Positions 32,179 to 41,115 of a DNA stretch of 64,000 nucleotides are shown here, in pieces; the first letter of the stretch is position 1; every line of letters begins with the position of its first letter. A model generated the notes under the pieces. The model was not told the DNA's origin. It saw nothing but the letters and a program-made list of their open reading frames with translations, and did not search any database. The stretch is from Rhizobium sp. BK196. Its GTDB lineage: Bacteria; Pseudomonadota; Alphaproteobacteria; Rhizobiales; Rhizobiaceae. The stretch spans positions 244,506 through 308,505 of the forward strand of contig NZ_JACHZB010000008.1 of assembly GCF_014193255.1 (NCBI RefSeq). Reading direction: 5' to 3'. The position numbers and the translations under genes were made by a program.

Positions 32179-33030
32179 ATGAACTCCAGCGGCGACAGCA
32201 TGGCGCAGGCGGATGACGAGAGCCTGTTGCGTGAAACCGGCGCTTCGCGTGATACTAGCACATCGCGTGATACTGGCACGCTCGGCAAGCTGGTGATGCT
32301 GCTTGATCTCGTCACTCATGCCGACGTTCCCTTGCGCTTTACCGATATTCTCGCTTTAGCCAACCAGCCGCGCGGCACCCTGCACCGGCAGCTCGGCCAT
32401 CTGGTGGCGGAAGGACTCCTCGAACTTGACGCCGAAGGCCGTTACGCGCCAGGCCTCCGGCTCCTCGATTTCGCCTCGAGAAGTTGGGCGCGCAACGAAT
32501 TCCGCCTGATTGCCGCTCCGCATCTGGCCTCTCTTCATCGAGAGACGGGTGAGACCGTCCATCTCGGCGTGCTGCGCGGCTCCTCCATCATTTATCTCGA
32601 CAAGGTCGAAGGACACCAGCCGGTGCGCATGTATTCACAGATCGGCAATGCCTCACCCTGCTATTGCACCGGTGTCGGCAAGGCCGCACTCTCGGTGCTG
32701 TCGCCCGTTAAACTCAATGAGCTGCTCTCCGCCCTGCATTTCAACCGCTTCACCCCAGCGACGCATGTGAAAGCAGAAAGCCTGCTGGCGGAGATTGGCG
32801 AGATTGCCACGGCCGGCCATGCTTTCGATCGCGAGGAGCACGAGGCTGGTATTTGCTGTGTCGCCGCCCCCATCTGGTCGGACGATCGTTCCTTCATCGG
32901 CGGGGTCTCCGTCACCGGTCCCGCTTACCGGCTGTCGATGGAACTTCTTCAGGAATGGACCATTCCTGTCCAGGTGACGGCCCGGAAAATCATGGACGAA
33001 ATGCGCGTCCGTCTCGGGCCAAGGCGTTGA
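32179..33030 (+). CDS. IclR-family transcriptional regulator
   Basis: The 283-residue protein has an N-terminal winged helix-turn-helix (about residues 28-85, with RFTDILALANQPRGTLHRQ) and a C-terminal IclR ligand-binding domain with YLDKVEGHQPVRM. It is divergent from the SDR-dgoK-dgoA-SMP-30 operon and probably controls it in response to a pathway intermediate. I start at the ATG at 32179, preceded by GGGAAAG; a frame from 32110 would begin in the operator. The sequence near the start has two near-identical short repeats (RDTSTSRDTGT). Confidence 0.92.
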   Translation: MNSSGDSMAQADDESLLRETGASRDTSTSRDTGTLGKLVMLLDLVTHADVPLRFTDILALANQPRGTLHRQLGHLVAEGLLELDAEGRYAPGLRLLDFASRSWARNEFRLIAAPHLASLHRETGETVHLGVLRGSSIIYLDKVEGHQPVRMYSQIGNASPCYCTGVGKAALSVLSPVKLNELLSALHFNRFTPATHVKAESLLAEIGEIATAGHAFDREEHEAGICCVAAPIWSDDRSFIGGVSVTGPAYRLSMELLQEWTIPVQVTARKIMDEMRVRLGPRR

Positions 33031-33054
33031 AGCCGATTTGACCGTCTCAACCGC

Positions 33055-33095
33055 TGGACGTGGTATACATAGCATGCTTATAATGAGTGCATTAT
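33055..33095 (+). promoter_or_regulatory. Promoter with dyad ATAATGAGTGCATTAT
   Basis: TGGACG (33055-33060) and TATAAT (33079-33084) are separated by 18 bases. ATAATG-AGTG-CATTAT (33080-33095) is a perfect 6-4-6 inverted repeat overlapping the -10. It lies about 200 bp upstream of the LuxR gene and may be its promoter and operator. Confidence 0.45.
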
Positions 33096-33289
33096 TGAGA
33101 TTTGACGGCGAATCACGCCAACTGGGGTCGTCCGCGAAATCATCGACAATTCACCGGCCGAACGCGCTGCACGCCGAGGCTGAATACTATTGATCTGACG
33201 GGCGTCGTGTAACCCACCCTGTACTGACCGTTTTTCCACGCAGGCTGCCAGCGGTTTACCAAAGCCCGGTTCGAAGGCGAAAAAATCTG

Positions 33290-34021
33290 ATGGCAAGCTT
33301 ACCGCAAACTTCGGTGGAAGACGCCTACGTCCACGAGGTCGCCGGTCTAAAGACGCAGTTCGACATTTTCCGCTTCATGAAGCGGGTGACGGAGGCCTAT
33401 CGCAGCCGGGCATTCATGGTTTTGAACCTGCCGCCGGTTACCTCCTTCGATCTTCAGGGCAACACGATCATTACCAGCTGGCCCGCTGAACTCCTGTCCA
33501 TCTACGATCAGGAAGGACTGATGGTGAACAGTCCGGTCCTGCGGCGGCTGCGCACGTCGACTTTGCCTTTCTTCTACGATACGTCGCGCACCAACTGGCC
33601 GCGCGACGACGGCAAGACAGGTGTCGTTGCAGCCCTTTTCGAACGCTTCAAGATGATGCGCTGCGCCTATTTTCCGACCCATGAGCCGTCGGGGACGCGC
33701 GGTGCAGTCTCCTTTGCCGGTGATCGCGAGCCCTTCACTCCGGCGGAGATGCGGGAACTCAGCTACATCGCGATCCATGTCTTCGATCGGCTGGCCGAAA
33801 TCCGTAATCTCGATACGCGCATGACCGATACATTGACGGACCGTGAGATCGATTGCCTCAATTGGACTGCCGCTGGCAAGACCAGTGCGGAAATCGCGGA
33901 AATCCTCGATCTCTCCGAACACACGGTCAATCACTACCTGAACCGCGCAACAAAGAAGCTGGATACAGTCAATCGCACGCAGGCCGTCGCCAAGGCACTG
34001 CGCATTGGCCTCATCAAGTAA
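33290..34021 (+). CDS. LuxR-family transcriptional regulator, probable solo
   Basis: The 243-residue protein has an N-terminal autoinducer-binding-like domain (about residues 20-165) and a C-terminal LuxR HTH (about 175-240, with LTDREIDCLNWTAAGKTSAE and HTVNHYLNRATKKL). No luxI gene is near. Aligned by eye with TraR, the pocket residues read Leu68 for Trp57, Tyr72 for Tyr61, Ser81 for Asp70 and Pro82 for Pro71. Two of four key residues differ, so it may bind another ligand or none. Target genes are unknown. Confidence 0.88.
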   Translation: MASLPQTSVEDAYVHEVAGLKTQFDIFRFMKRVTEAYRSRAFMVLNLPPVTSFDLQGNTIITSWPAELLSIYDQEGLMVNSPVLRRLRTSTLPFFYDTSRTNWPRDDGKTGVVAALFERFKMMRCAYFPTHEPSGTRGAVSFAGDREPFTPAEMRELSYIAIHVFDRLAEIRNLDTRMTDTLTDREIDCLNWTAAGKTSAEIAEILDLSEHTVNHYLNRATKKLDTVNRTQAVAKALRIGLIK

Positions 34022-34512
34022 GGCCCCGATTTCAGCAGGCCTGCGGCCTAAAATTACGTCAGTTGCTGCTTGGCTGCTCAATATCTGAGCGTCGATTGCT
34101 TGATGGGCCGCTAGAACTGACGATTGCCATCCTTTTTCAGCGATTTTCGCAGTTGGCACGCTTCCTGCTTCGTTATCGACAGAGGTCCAGAGGGGACTTT
34201 GAAAACAGCGCCAGATCTATGGCGCGACCGACACGCCGCCGTCTGATATCGCTGCCGCTTTTCTCCCGGCGTTCCGATATCGGCGGCGGTTGTTGCGTTT
34301 GCCACGCCTTTTGCCCTGTTCCGAGACCGGACGATTTCTTTCTACTTTTCTAGCCTTTTTTGCTTCCTCTACGTTGCTCCGAATTGCGCCAATTCTCGAC
34401 GGAGAGAAATGTGCTGCCTTCCTTTGACGCGAGGTGTGCCTGCTGCCCGATTTTATTTGGCGAACCTGCCGGCCTCCACTATTTACTGATGACGAAAAGC
34501 AGTGAGGGTGGA
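34022..34512. other. Intergenic region before mrp
   Basis: About 490 bp without a clear gene. It has a 6-bp hairpin GCGCCA/TGGCGC (34208-34225) with a 6-base loop and pyrimidine-rich stretches near 34330-34375. Weak small frames exist on both strands, the best being a GTG frame at 34305 on the minus strand, with poor ribosome-binding context. Confidence 0.4.
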
Positions 34513-35664
34513 ATGACCGAGGTCACCAAGGAACAGGTACTGGAAACGCTGAAGACCGTGCGAGGCCCGGATCTGGAGCACAACATCGTCGAACTCGGCA
34601 TGGTTTCCGATGTCTTCATTTCCGATGGCAAGGTCTATTTCTCCATCACAGTGCCGGCCGAACGCGCCAAGGAGCTGGAGCCGTTGCGGCTCGCTGCCGA
34701 GCGCGTCATCAAGGAGATGCCGGGCGTCAAAGGCGCGCTTGTGGCACTGACGGCAGACAAGAAGGCCGCCGCCAATGCGCCCGCAACGCGCCCCGGCCCA
34801 CAGGCTGACCACAGCCGTCACGGCCACTCCCATGCCCCGCAGCTGCCGCCTCGCACCGCCAGGATCGGCGTTCCCGGTATTGGCGCCATCATCGCCGTCG
34901 CGTCGGGCAAGGGGGGCGTCGGCAAGTCGACGACTGCGGTCAACCTGGCACTCGGTCTGCAGGCAAATGGTCTTCGCGTCGGTATTCTCGATGCCGATAT
35001 CTACGGCCCCTCCATGCCGCGCCTCTTAAAGATTTCCGGCCGCCCGACGCAGATCGACGGCCGCATCATCAATCCGATGGAGAATTACGGTCTCAAGGTC
35101 ATGTCCATGGGTTTCCTCGTCGATGAGGAAACCGCGATGATCTGGCGCGGGCCTATGGTTCAGTCTGCGCTGTTGCAGATGCTGCGTGAGGTCGCCTGGG
35201 GCGAGCTCGACGTTCTCGTCGTCGACATGCCGCCCGGCACTGGCGACGCCCAGCTCACCATGGCTCAACAAGTGCCGCTCGCCGGCGCCGTCATCGTCTC
35301 CACGCCGCAGGATCTGGCGCTGATCGATGCCCGCAAGGGCCTCAACATGTTCCGCAAGGTCGAAGTGCCGGTTCTCGGCATCGTCGAGAACATGAGCTAT
35401 TTCGTCGCGCCCGATACCGGCACGCGCTACGACATCTTCGGCCACGGCGGCGCGCGCAAGGAAGCCGAGCGCATCGGTGTGCCCTTCCTTGGCGAAGTGC
35501 CGCTGACCATGAACATCCGCGAGACTTCGGATGCCGGGACGCCGCTCGTCGCCTCCGATCCAAATGGCATCGTCGCCGGAATCTACCGTGCCATTGCTGC
35601 CAAGGTCTGGGAACAGGTCGGCGAAAGGCCACAGCGCGCTGCACCTGCAATCGTCTTCGAGTAG
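34513..35664 (+). CDS. mrp: Mrp/ApbC-type P-loop ATPase (Fe-S carrier family)
   Basis: The 383-residue protein joins an N-terminal MIP18/DUF59 domain (about residues 1-80) to a ParA-like ATPase with the deviant Walker motif SGKGGVGKSTTAV near residue 131. Mrp/ApbC proteins bind and transfer iron-sulphur clusters. In the E. coli/Salmonella type a CxxC follows ENMS; here the same place reads ENMSYFVAPDTGTRYD, so both Cys are missing. A His-rich linker (SRHGHSHAP) lies between the two domains. The ATG at 34513 follows GGGTGGA; the frame upstream to 34360 is not used. Confidence 0.93.
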   Translation: MTEVTKEQVLETLKTVRGPDLEHNIVELGMVSDVFISDGKVYFSITVPAERAKELEPLRLAAERVIKEMPGVKGALVALTADKKAAANAPATRPGPQADHSRHGHSHAPQLPPRTARIGVPGIGAIIAVASGKGGVGKSTTAVNLALGLQANGLRVGILDADIYGPSMPRLLKISGRPTQIDGRIINPMENYGLKVMSMGFLVDEETAMIWRGPMVQSALLQMLREVAWGELDVLVVDMPPGTGDAQLTMAQQVPLAGAVIVSTPQDLALIDARKGLNMFRKVEVPVLGIVENMSYFVAPDTGTRYDIFGHGGARKEAERIGVPFLGEVPLTMNIRETSDAGTPLVASDPNGIVAGIYRAIAAKVWEQVGERPQRAAPAIVFE

Positions 35665-35695
35665 GGCGAATCACGCGCCGCTCACCACGAATTGT

Positions 35696-35740
35696 GGAGG
35701 AAATGAGATGAAAAGGCGCAGTTCGGGTAAGATGTCTTGA
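35696..35740 (+). CDS. Possible 10-codon leader peptide before corA
   Basis: GGAGG (35696-35700) is followed after 7 bases by an ATG (35708) and the short frame MKRRSSGKMS with TGA at 35738-35740. It lies 310 bp upstream of corA, followed by hairpins. It could be a leader peptide, or a chance frame. Confidence 0.25.
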   Translation, partial: GGNEMKRRSSGKMS

Positions 35741-35765
35741 TTATTTTCCGGCTTTGCTTCATATG

Positions 35766-35930
35766 CGCGCCGGCGTCATGATGGCGCGTCTGCAAATGCT
35801 CTGTGATGCCGCCTGTCGATGAAGGTTCCGCCCTCTCTGCATATTCGGAGTTGACTTGTCGATCGAAGGATTGGTGACTGCGATGCAGTGGAGCAACCCG
35901 GCCGGTAAGGCCGACATGGCCGGAGTTTTA
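35766..35930 (+). promoter_or_regulatory. Structured leader region upstream of corA
   Basis: Two hairpins lie between mrp and corA: CGCGCC/GGCGCG (35766-35788), and CCGGCC/GGCCGG (35898-35923) followed by AGTTTTA, which looks like an intrinsic terminator. The latter has an internal competing GGCCG arm. It could terminate mrp transcription or attenuate corA. No ykoK/M-box consensus was recognised. Confidence 0.35.
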
Positions 35931-36048
35931 TGAACCTGCTTTATCCGCTTCCGTTACGATCGATGACGAGTGTGCCCTGGCTTGACTGCACTCGCGGGGG
36001 CGTGGAAGGGCTTTCGATGAAAAGGGCTAAGACGGTTGGGCGCGGGAG

Positions 36049-37035
36049 ATGCGGGCTGTGATCACCGCATATTGTTCCAACTGCAAGTCGGTCGAGATCC
36101 GTGATCTTGCCAATCCTCCTGAGTTTCCGGCGGATGTGGTATGGGTCGACATGGTCGAACCGACTCGCGAGGAGGAGCTGCATGTCGAAAAGATCCTTGG
36201 CATCGAAGTGCCAACCCGTGACGATCTCAGGGCAATTGAGCCGTCAGCTCGCCTCTATGTCGAAAATAACGCAGTATACATGACCGCTTCGCTGATATGG
36301 AAAGCGGAAACGGAAGCGCCGACCCTGACGGATGTCGCCTTCATCCTCGCCGGCGACAAGCTGGTGACCATCCGCTATGCCCATCCGAAATCCTTCGCAC
36401 TCTTCATCGCCGCTCTGCACCGCATACCGGAACAGTGGCGCAGCGGCGCCGCTTTGCTCGCCAAGCTCCTGGAAACGATCGTCGATCGGACCGCCGAGGT
36501 TCTGGAGATGTCGATCTCCCGCCTGGACATCCTCTCTGTGCATGTGTTCGGTGACCGTGCCAAGAAGGTGCGCAAGCCATCGAACTATCTGGAAGAGAAG
36601 CTGAAGGACATTGCCGGCCATCATCGCATGATCAGCAAACTGCGCGACAGTCTCGGTTCGCTCTCGCGCCTTCTCACTTTCTTCTATACGATTCCGGTCG
36701 TGCAGCACGATCAGGAAACCAAAGAGCTCTGCCGAACGATCTCGCGCGACATCCAGTCCCTTTCGGAACATGCGTCCTTCGTCGCCGGCAACATCACCTT
36801 CCTGCTCGACGCTTCGCTCGGCCTCATCAACATCGAGCAGAATGCCATCATCAAGATTTTTTCGATTGCTTCGGTCGTGTTCTTGCCGCCGACGCTGGTC
36901 GCCTCCATTTATGGCATGAATTTCGAATTCATGCCGGAGTTGCACCTGACCGCGGGTTATCCCTATTCGCTCGGTCTCATGGTGATCTCCGCCGTCATTC
37001 CCTTCTTCTTTTTCCGCTGGAAAGGCTGGCTCTGA
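36049..37035 (+). CDS. corA: CorA-type magnesium/cobalt transporter
   Basis: The 328-residue protein has the CorA pattern: a long cytoplasmic alpha/beta and helical domain, then two transmembrane helices at the C-terminus (about 275-295 and 305-325). The signature YGMNFEF falls between them. It is a pentameric inner-membrane channel for Mg2+ and Co2+. The ATG at 36049 is directly behind GGGAG; an in-frame GTG at 36058 has better spacing and may be the real start. It lies 18 bp upstream of kup, so the two ion transporters are likely co-transcribed. Confidence 0.94.
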   Translation: MRAVITAYCSNCKSVEIRDLANPPEFPADVVWVDMVEPTREEELHVEKILGIEVPTRDDLRAIEPSARLYVENNAVYMTASLIWKAETEAPTLTDVAFILAGDKLVTIRYAHPKSFALFIAALHRIPEQWRSGAALLAKLLETIVDRTAEVLEMSISRLDILSVHVFGDRAKKVRKPSNYLEEKLKDIAGHHRMISKLRDSLGSLSRLLTFFYTIPVVQHDQETKELCRTISRDIQSLSEHASFVAGNITFLLDASLGLINIEQNAIIKIFSIASVVFLPPTLVASIYGMNFEFMPELHLTAGYPYSLGLMVISAVIPFFFFRWKGWL

Positions 37036-37053
37036 GGAGCCTGTGATTGCTTC

Positions 37054-38952
37054 ATGTCTGAAGAAAGCCATTCTCACGAACGTCACCTTGGGCCGCGCAA
37101 GCTCTTCTATCTTGCGTTGGGTTCGGTAGGTGTCGTTTATGGAGATATCGGCACGAGCCCGCTTTATGCGTTCCGCGAAGCGCTGAAGCCGGTTGCCCAT
37201 GACGGTCTCACCCGTTTCGAGGTCATTAGCCTGATTTCCCTGATGATCTGGGCGCTGACCATCATCGTCACCATCAAATACGTGCTTTTCCTGCTGCGCG
37301 CCGACAACGACGGCGAAGGCGGCACGCTGTCGCTGCTGGCCCTCCTGATGAAGACCGCCAACGGCCACACTGCGCTCTTGATGCTGCTCGGGCTGATGGG
37401 GGCAGCGCTCTTCCTGGGAGATGCCATGATCACCCCGGCGCTCTCGGTTCTCTCAGCCGTCGAAGGCCTGAAGCTCGTCACGCCGCAGCTATCGGATTAT
37501 ATCGTACCCATATCGGTGGCGATCCTGGCATTGCTCTTTGTCGTGCAGTCGCATGGAACGGGCGCGGTCGCCCGCTTCTTCGGTCCTATCACGGCGCTCT
37601 GGTTCCTCGTCATGGCCGCCGCCGGCATTGTGCACATTTCGGATGATTACGGCATCCTCGCCGCCTTCAACCCCTATTATGCCGTCAGCTTCCTGCTGCA
37701 CGAGGGCTTCTACGGCGTAGTCGTTCTCGGCGCCGTCTTCCTGACCGTCACCGGCGCGGAAGCTCTCTATGCGGATCTCGGCCATTTCGGTCGGCGTCCG
37801 ATCCAGTGGGCGTGGTTTGTGCTGGTTTTCCCGTCGCTGACGCTGAACTATCTGGGGCAGGGGGCGCTCGTTCTCGGCAATCCGATGACGATGTCGGATC
37901 CCTTCTACCTCATGTATCCGCAATGGGCGCTCTTGCCGGTCGTCATTCTCGCAACCGCCGCCACCATCATCGCAAGCCAGGCCGTCATAACAGGCGCCTT
38001 CTCGCTCGTGCGTCAGGGGATCAACCTCGGCTTCCTGCCACGCATGGAAATCCTCTTCACATCCGAGACCAATACCGGGCAGATCTTCGTGCCTTCGGTC
38101 AATGCGGTACTGTTTTTCGGCGTTATCTTCCTCGTGCTCGGGTTCAAGACCTCGGATGCGCTGGCCACCGCCTACGGCATCTCCGTCACCGGCGCGATGG
38201 TGGTCACCTCGATCATGGCCTTCGAATTCGTCCGTGCCCGCTGGAACTGGTCGCTTCCGGTTGCTATTATCGCACTCGCGCCGCTGGTTGTTCTCGAACT
38301 GATCTTCCTCGGCGCCAACCTCTTGAAGATTCACGACGGCGGTTACATCCCGATCATGATCGCAACGGCTTTCACCGTCATCATGTGGACCTGGCGTCGC
38401 GGCACGGCGATCCTGACGGAAAAGACCCGTCACACCGATATTCCGCTCGCGTCCTTCGTCAGCTCCATCGAGCGCAAGAGCGAGCATTCGCCGGCCCATG
38501 TTCCAGGCACTGCGATCTTCCTGACCAGCGATCCGGATTCCGCACCCGCCGCACTGCTGCACAATCTCAAGCACAATCATGTGCTTCATGATCGCAACGT
38601 CATCCTGACGATCCGCACGGTCAACAAGCCGCGCGTCTCGCCGCAGGAGCGCTATAAAGTCGAGCAAATATCGGAACGCTTCTCGCGCGTGGAACTGCTC
38701 TTCGGCTTCATGGAATCGCAGAATGTCTCGCAGGCGCTGGCGGCACTGCGCAAGACCGGCCTGAAGTTCGACATTATGACGACGTCCTTCTATCTCGGTC
38801 GCCGCAAGCTGGTACCCGACGCCAAGTCCGGTATGCCCTATTGGCAGGACCGCCTCTACATCGCGCTCGCCAACGCTGCCGCCAATCCATCGGACTACTT
38901 CCGCCTGCCGGCGAACCGCGTTGTGGAACTGGGCTCGCACGTCATCATCTGA
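37054..38952 (+). CDS. kup: Low-affinity potassium uptake protein Kup
   Basis: Kup is a K+/H+ symporter of the inner membrane. The 632-residue protein has the signature GVVYGDIGTSPLYAFREAL near residue 30, about twelve transmembrane helices to about residue 450, and a C-terminal cytoplasmic domain. The gap to corA is 18 bp. A GGAGAGG/CCTCTCC hairpin follows the stop. Rhizobia often have more than one kup; this one is paired with corA. Confidence 0.96.
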   Translation: MSEESHSHERHLGPRKLFYLALGSVGVVYGDIGTSPLYAFREALKPVAHDGLTRFEVISLISLMIWALTIIVTIKYVLFLLRADNDGEGGTLSLLALLMKTANGHTALLMLLGLMGAALFLGDAMITPALSVLSAVEGLKLVTPQLSDYIVPISVAILALLFVVQSHGTGAVARFFGPITALWFLVMAAAGIVHISDDYGILAAFNPYYAVSFLLHEGFYGVVVLGAVFLTVTGAEALYADLGHFGRRPIQWAWFVLVFPSLTLNYLGQGALVLGNPMTMSDPFYLMYPQWALLPVVILATAATIIASQAVITGAFSLVRQGINLGFLPRMEILFTSETNTGQIFVPSVNAVLFFGVIFLVLGFKTSDALATAYGISVTGAMVVTSIMAFEFVRARWNWSLPVAIIALAPLVVLELIFLGANLLKIHDGGYIPIMIATAFTVIMWTWRRGTAILTEKTRHTDIPLASFVSSIERKSEHSPAHVPGTAIFLTSDPDSAPAALLHNLKHNHVLHDRNVILTIRTVNKPRVSPQERYKVEQISERFSRVELLFGFMESQNVSQALAALRKTGLKFDIMTTSFYLGRRKLVPDAKSGMPYWQDRLYIALANAAANPSDYFRLPANRVVELGSHVII

Positions 38953-38962
38953 CGGGAAAGAA

Positions 38963-38995
38963 GGAGAGGGCGCCATATCGTCCTCTCCAATTTCT
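38963..38995 (+). terminator. Hairpin after kup, possible terminator
   Basis: GGAGAGG (38963-38969) and CCTCTCC (38982-38988) form a 7-bp stem with a 12-base loop. AATTTCTG follows, so the U-run is weak. Confidence 0.5.
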
Positions 38996-39159
38996 GTGCC
39001 GAGCACGGAATGAGACGATGCAACTCGTGAGAATGTCAGCCTCATTGGAACATACTGAAATCCTCATGGGCATAATCCGGAAGAGGTCGTTAACCAGCTA
39101 TCAAGGTTAATGCGAGATTTTCTTGGGACTGTTCCTGCGTCCCATGCTCGGAGTCCGCG

Positions 39160-40338
39160 TTGCGTCGAAATGGCCGTTCCCGCAGCAAGCTGCGTCTCTT
39201 GCCCCAGAATTGGATCTCTCCTGCGATCTTCGGCGTGGCCGGCTGGCTGATCTTTCCGAGCGTCGCTTCCCACGCTGATCTTGCCACCATGCTCGCCGGT
39301 CTCGACAACGATGGCGAAAGCTGGCGCATGGTTCTGACCAATTCGCCCGCAGGCTCCATCCATCAAGCGGAACTCGCCTTTGCCGATCCCGCTGCCACCG
39401 GCTCGATCGCTGCCGGTGCCGGCATGGTGCTGCCCGACGGCCGTAAGGTTGCCTTCGTCTCCGGTGAGAAGGGCAATGAGAGTAGCCCGGACGAGGATCG
39501 CGTCAATCGCGATGCCAAGAAAGGCCGCGTCGTCGCCGTCGAAAAGGTGCAGCCGCCAAAAGATTTCTCCGCCGGTTCGATCCTTGAACGCACCAGACTT
39601 CTCTTCCGCCCGGTCTTCGATCTCAAGGATAAGTCTGCCTTCGTGAAGCCGACAATCAAGGGCAAGGAGATCGAGATTGCCACGGCCTTCTACAAGACGC
39701 AGCCGACGCCACAGCAGGACAATGCTGTACCGGCAATGCTGGCAAGCCTCGTGACCAGCAATAAGGCGGATGTATTGGCGACGGCCTATGCGGCGGCAGC
39801 ACCGGATTATTCCCGCCAGTCGCCTTTCGATTCGATCCTGACCGACAAGGATGAAGGTCGCTTCGTGCCGCAGATAGGCCCGAAGGATCATGCCTGGGCT
39901 GCTAGCATCCTCCCGCCCAGTGTCTTTTCCGCAAGCGAGCAGCAATGCCTGGCTTCAGGGATCTATTTCGAAGCGCGCGGCGAATCCGTGAAGGGGCAGG
40001 CGGCCGTCGCACAGGTCATCCTCAACCGCGTCCGCAACCCAGCCTATCCGAAGACCATCTGCGGGGTCGTCTACCAGAACGAAGACTGGCGCAACCGCTG
40101 CCAGTTTTCCTTCGCCTGCGACAGCATCAAGGACCGTGTGAATTCGCAATATCACTGGCGCGTCGCCCGCGATGTTGCCCTAGCCGTAACCGCCGGCAAG
40201 ATCTGGCTGCCGCAAGTGGGGTCGGCCACGCATTACCATGCGGTCTACGTCCGGCCGAATTGGGCCAGGACCATGGAAAAAGTGGGCCGCATCGGCATGC
40301 ATGTCTTCTACCGCACCTATGGCGGCGGCTGGAGTTAA
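39160..40338 (+). CDS. Cell-wall hydrolase, SleB family (Hydrolase_2)
   Basis: The 392-residue protein has an N-terminal hydrophobic signal (about residues 15-40, AIFGVAGWLIFPSVASHA), a long low-complexity middle, and a C-terminal Hydrolase_2/SleB domain (about 265-390). The last has GIYFEARGESVKGQAAVAQV and CQFSFACD. Such proteins cleave peptidoglycan; the conserved Glu in EARGE is the likely catalytic residue. The only useful start is TTG at 39160: GGAG lies six bases before it and no in-frame ATG or GTG is available upstream before a TAA at 39091. Confidence 0.9.
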   Translation: MRRNGRSRSKLRLLPQNWISPAIFGVAGWLIFPSVASHADLATMLAGLDNDGESWRMVLTNSPAGSIHQAELAFADPAATGSIAAGAGMVLPDGRKVAFVSGEKGNESSPDEDRVNRDAKKGRVVAVEKVQPPKDFSAGSILERTRLLFRPVFDLKDKSAFVKPTIKGKEIEIATAFYKTQPTPQQDNAVPAMLASLVTSNKADVLATAYAAAAPDYSRQSPFDSILTDKDEGRFVPQIGPKDHAWAASILPPSVFSASEQQCLASGIYFEARGESVKGQAAVAQVILNRVRNPAYPKTICGVVYQNEDWRNRCQFSFACDSIKDRVNSQYHWRVARDVALAVTAGKIWLPQVGSATHYHAVYVRPNWARTMEKVGRIGMHVFYRTYGGGWS

Positions 40339-40437
40339 TATCGCGCAAAAGCGTGCGGTGGTTTTGCGATAACGATATGCGTGAAGCAAAAGCCTGAAGC
40401 GTGGCAAGCGAATCCGAAGGATCGCGACACGCTTTAA
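40339..40437. repeat. Intergenic mosaic repeat, family B copy 1
   Basis: The element starts with a CGCGCAAAAGCG/TTTTGCG palindromic part. It continues with AAGCGTGGCAAGCGAATCC and ends in ATCGCGACACGCTTTA, whose AAGCGTG/CACGCTT arms (40397-40403, 40428-40434) form a hairpin. The same order of blocks is found at 50232. It begins right behind the SleB stop codon. Confidence 0.8.
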
Positions 40438-40585
40438 GCAAAAGGGCACTGATTGCCGATTTTTTGCCGCCCGGCGTTGTTCGAAGACGGATTCTGTCGA
40501 TGAAATCGGGCGCGAGGGGGCAAGTTCCGCTTAAATATTTGATTTTGTGAGATTATTTTATGGCTGGACACAAGCTCGCTACGCC

Positions 40586-40614
40586 TTGACTATACTAATC
40601 CCTAAAACTATGTT
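40586..40614 (+). promoter_or_regulatory. Predicted promoter of the F0 operon
   Basis: TTGACT (40586-40591) and TATGTT (40609-40614) are separated by 17 bases in an AT-rich stretch, 105 bp before atpI. It is the best sigma-70-like promoter in the window. Confidence 0.6.
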
Positions 40615-40718
40615 GCGCGCGACTTCAGAACGGGCCGGAAGGTTCTTTAACCTTCGCGTCCGTGGTTCGGAAAACCGGGGTAGCGGGATTGCGGGCGACG
40701 GGAGCGGAGGAGAGCACG

Positions 40719-41057
40719 ATGGCGGATGACCGCGAAGAAAGTCTTGAACAGCGCCGTCGGCAGCTGGAAGCGGAACTTGCCTCCAAGCGTGTCGATGACA
40801 GGAAGGAAGAAGCGCGGGAGGCCAGCGCCGAGCAGAGCCGTAAAGGTTATGCCCAGGCGATGAAGCTTTCGAGCGAATTCATTTCTGCCATCGTTGTCGG
40901 TGCTGTACTCGGCTGGCTCTTCGACCATTTTGTTGGCACGACGCCTTGGGGGTTGATTGTTCTTCTGCTTCTTGGATTCTGTGCCGGCGTTTTGAATGTT
41001 TTGCGCGCTGCGGGGAAGGTTGCCCAACCCCTGGATCGCCAAAACGCTGATAAATAG
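40719..41057 (+). CDS. atpI: ATP synthase protein I
   Basis: AtpI helps assemble the c-ring of the F1F0 ATP synthase. The 112-residue protein has a charged N-terminal coiled-coil-like half (EESLEQRRRQLEAELASKR) and two transmembrane helices (about residues 52-72 and 78-97) with the GAVLGWLFDHFVGTTPWG turn. GGAGGAG lies before the ATG. It opens the F0 operon, with atpB next, as in other alphaproteobacteria. Confidence 0.93.
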   Translation: MADDREESLEQRRRQLEAELASKRVDDRKEEAREASAEQSRKGYAQAMKLSSEFISAIVVGAVLGWLFDHFVGTTPWGLIVLLLLGFCAGVLNVLRAAGKVAQPLDRQNADK

Positions 41058-41115
41058 GGCCGCCCGGCCCAGTGCAATTTCCGCTTCCCGGCGGGCCAAA
41101 GAGAGAGAGCAACCG

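Noticed and set aside
34111..34305. 64-codon GTG frame on the minus strand before mrp
   Set aside because: Poor ribosome-binding spacing, unusual Arg/Ser-rich composition, and no recognised family. Kept only as a weak possibility.
35898..35930. Mg2+ M-box riboswitch before corA
   Set aside because: Only simple hairpins are visible and no M-box core sequence was recognised.
37489..39045. 518-codon minus-strand frame opposite kup
   Set aside because: It mirrors the helices of Kup, which has complete signatures on the plus strand.
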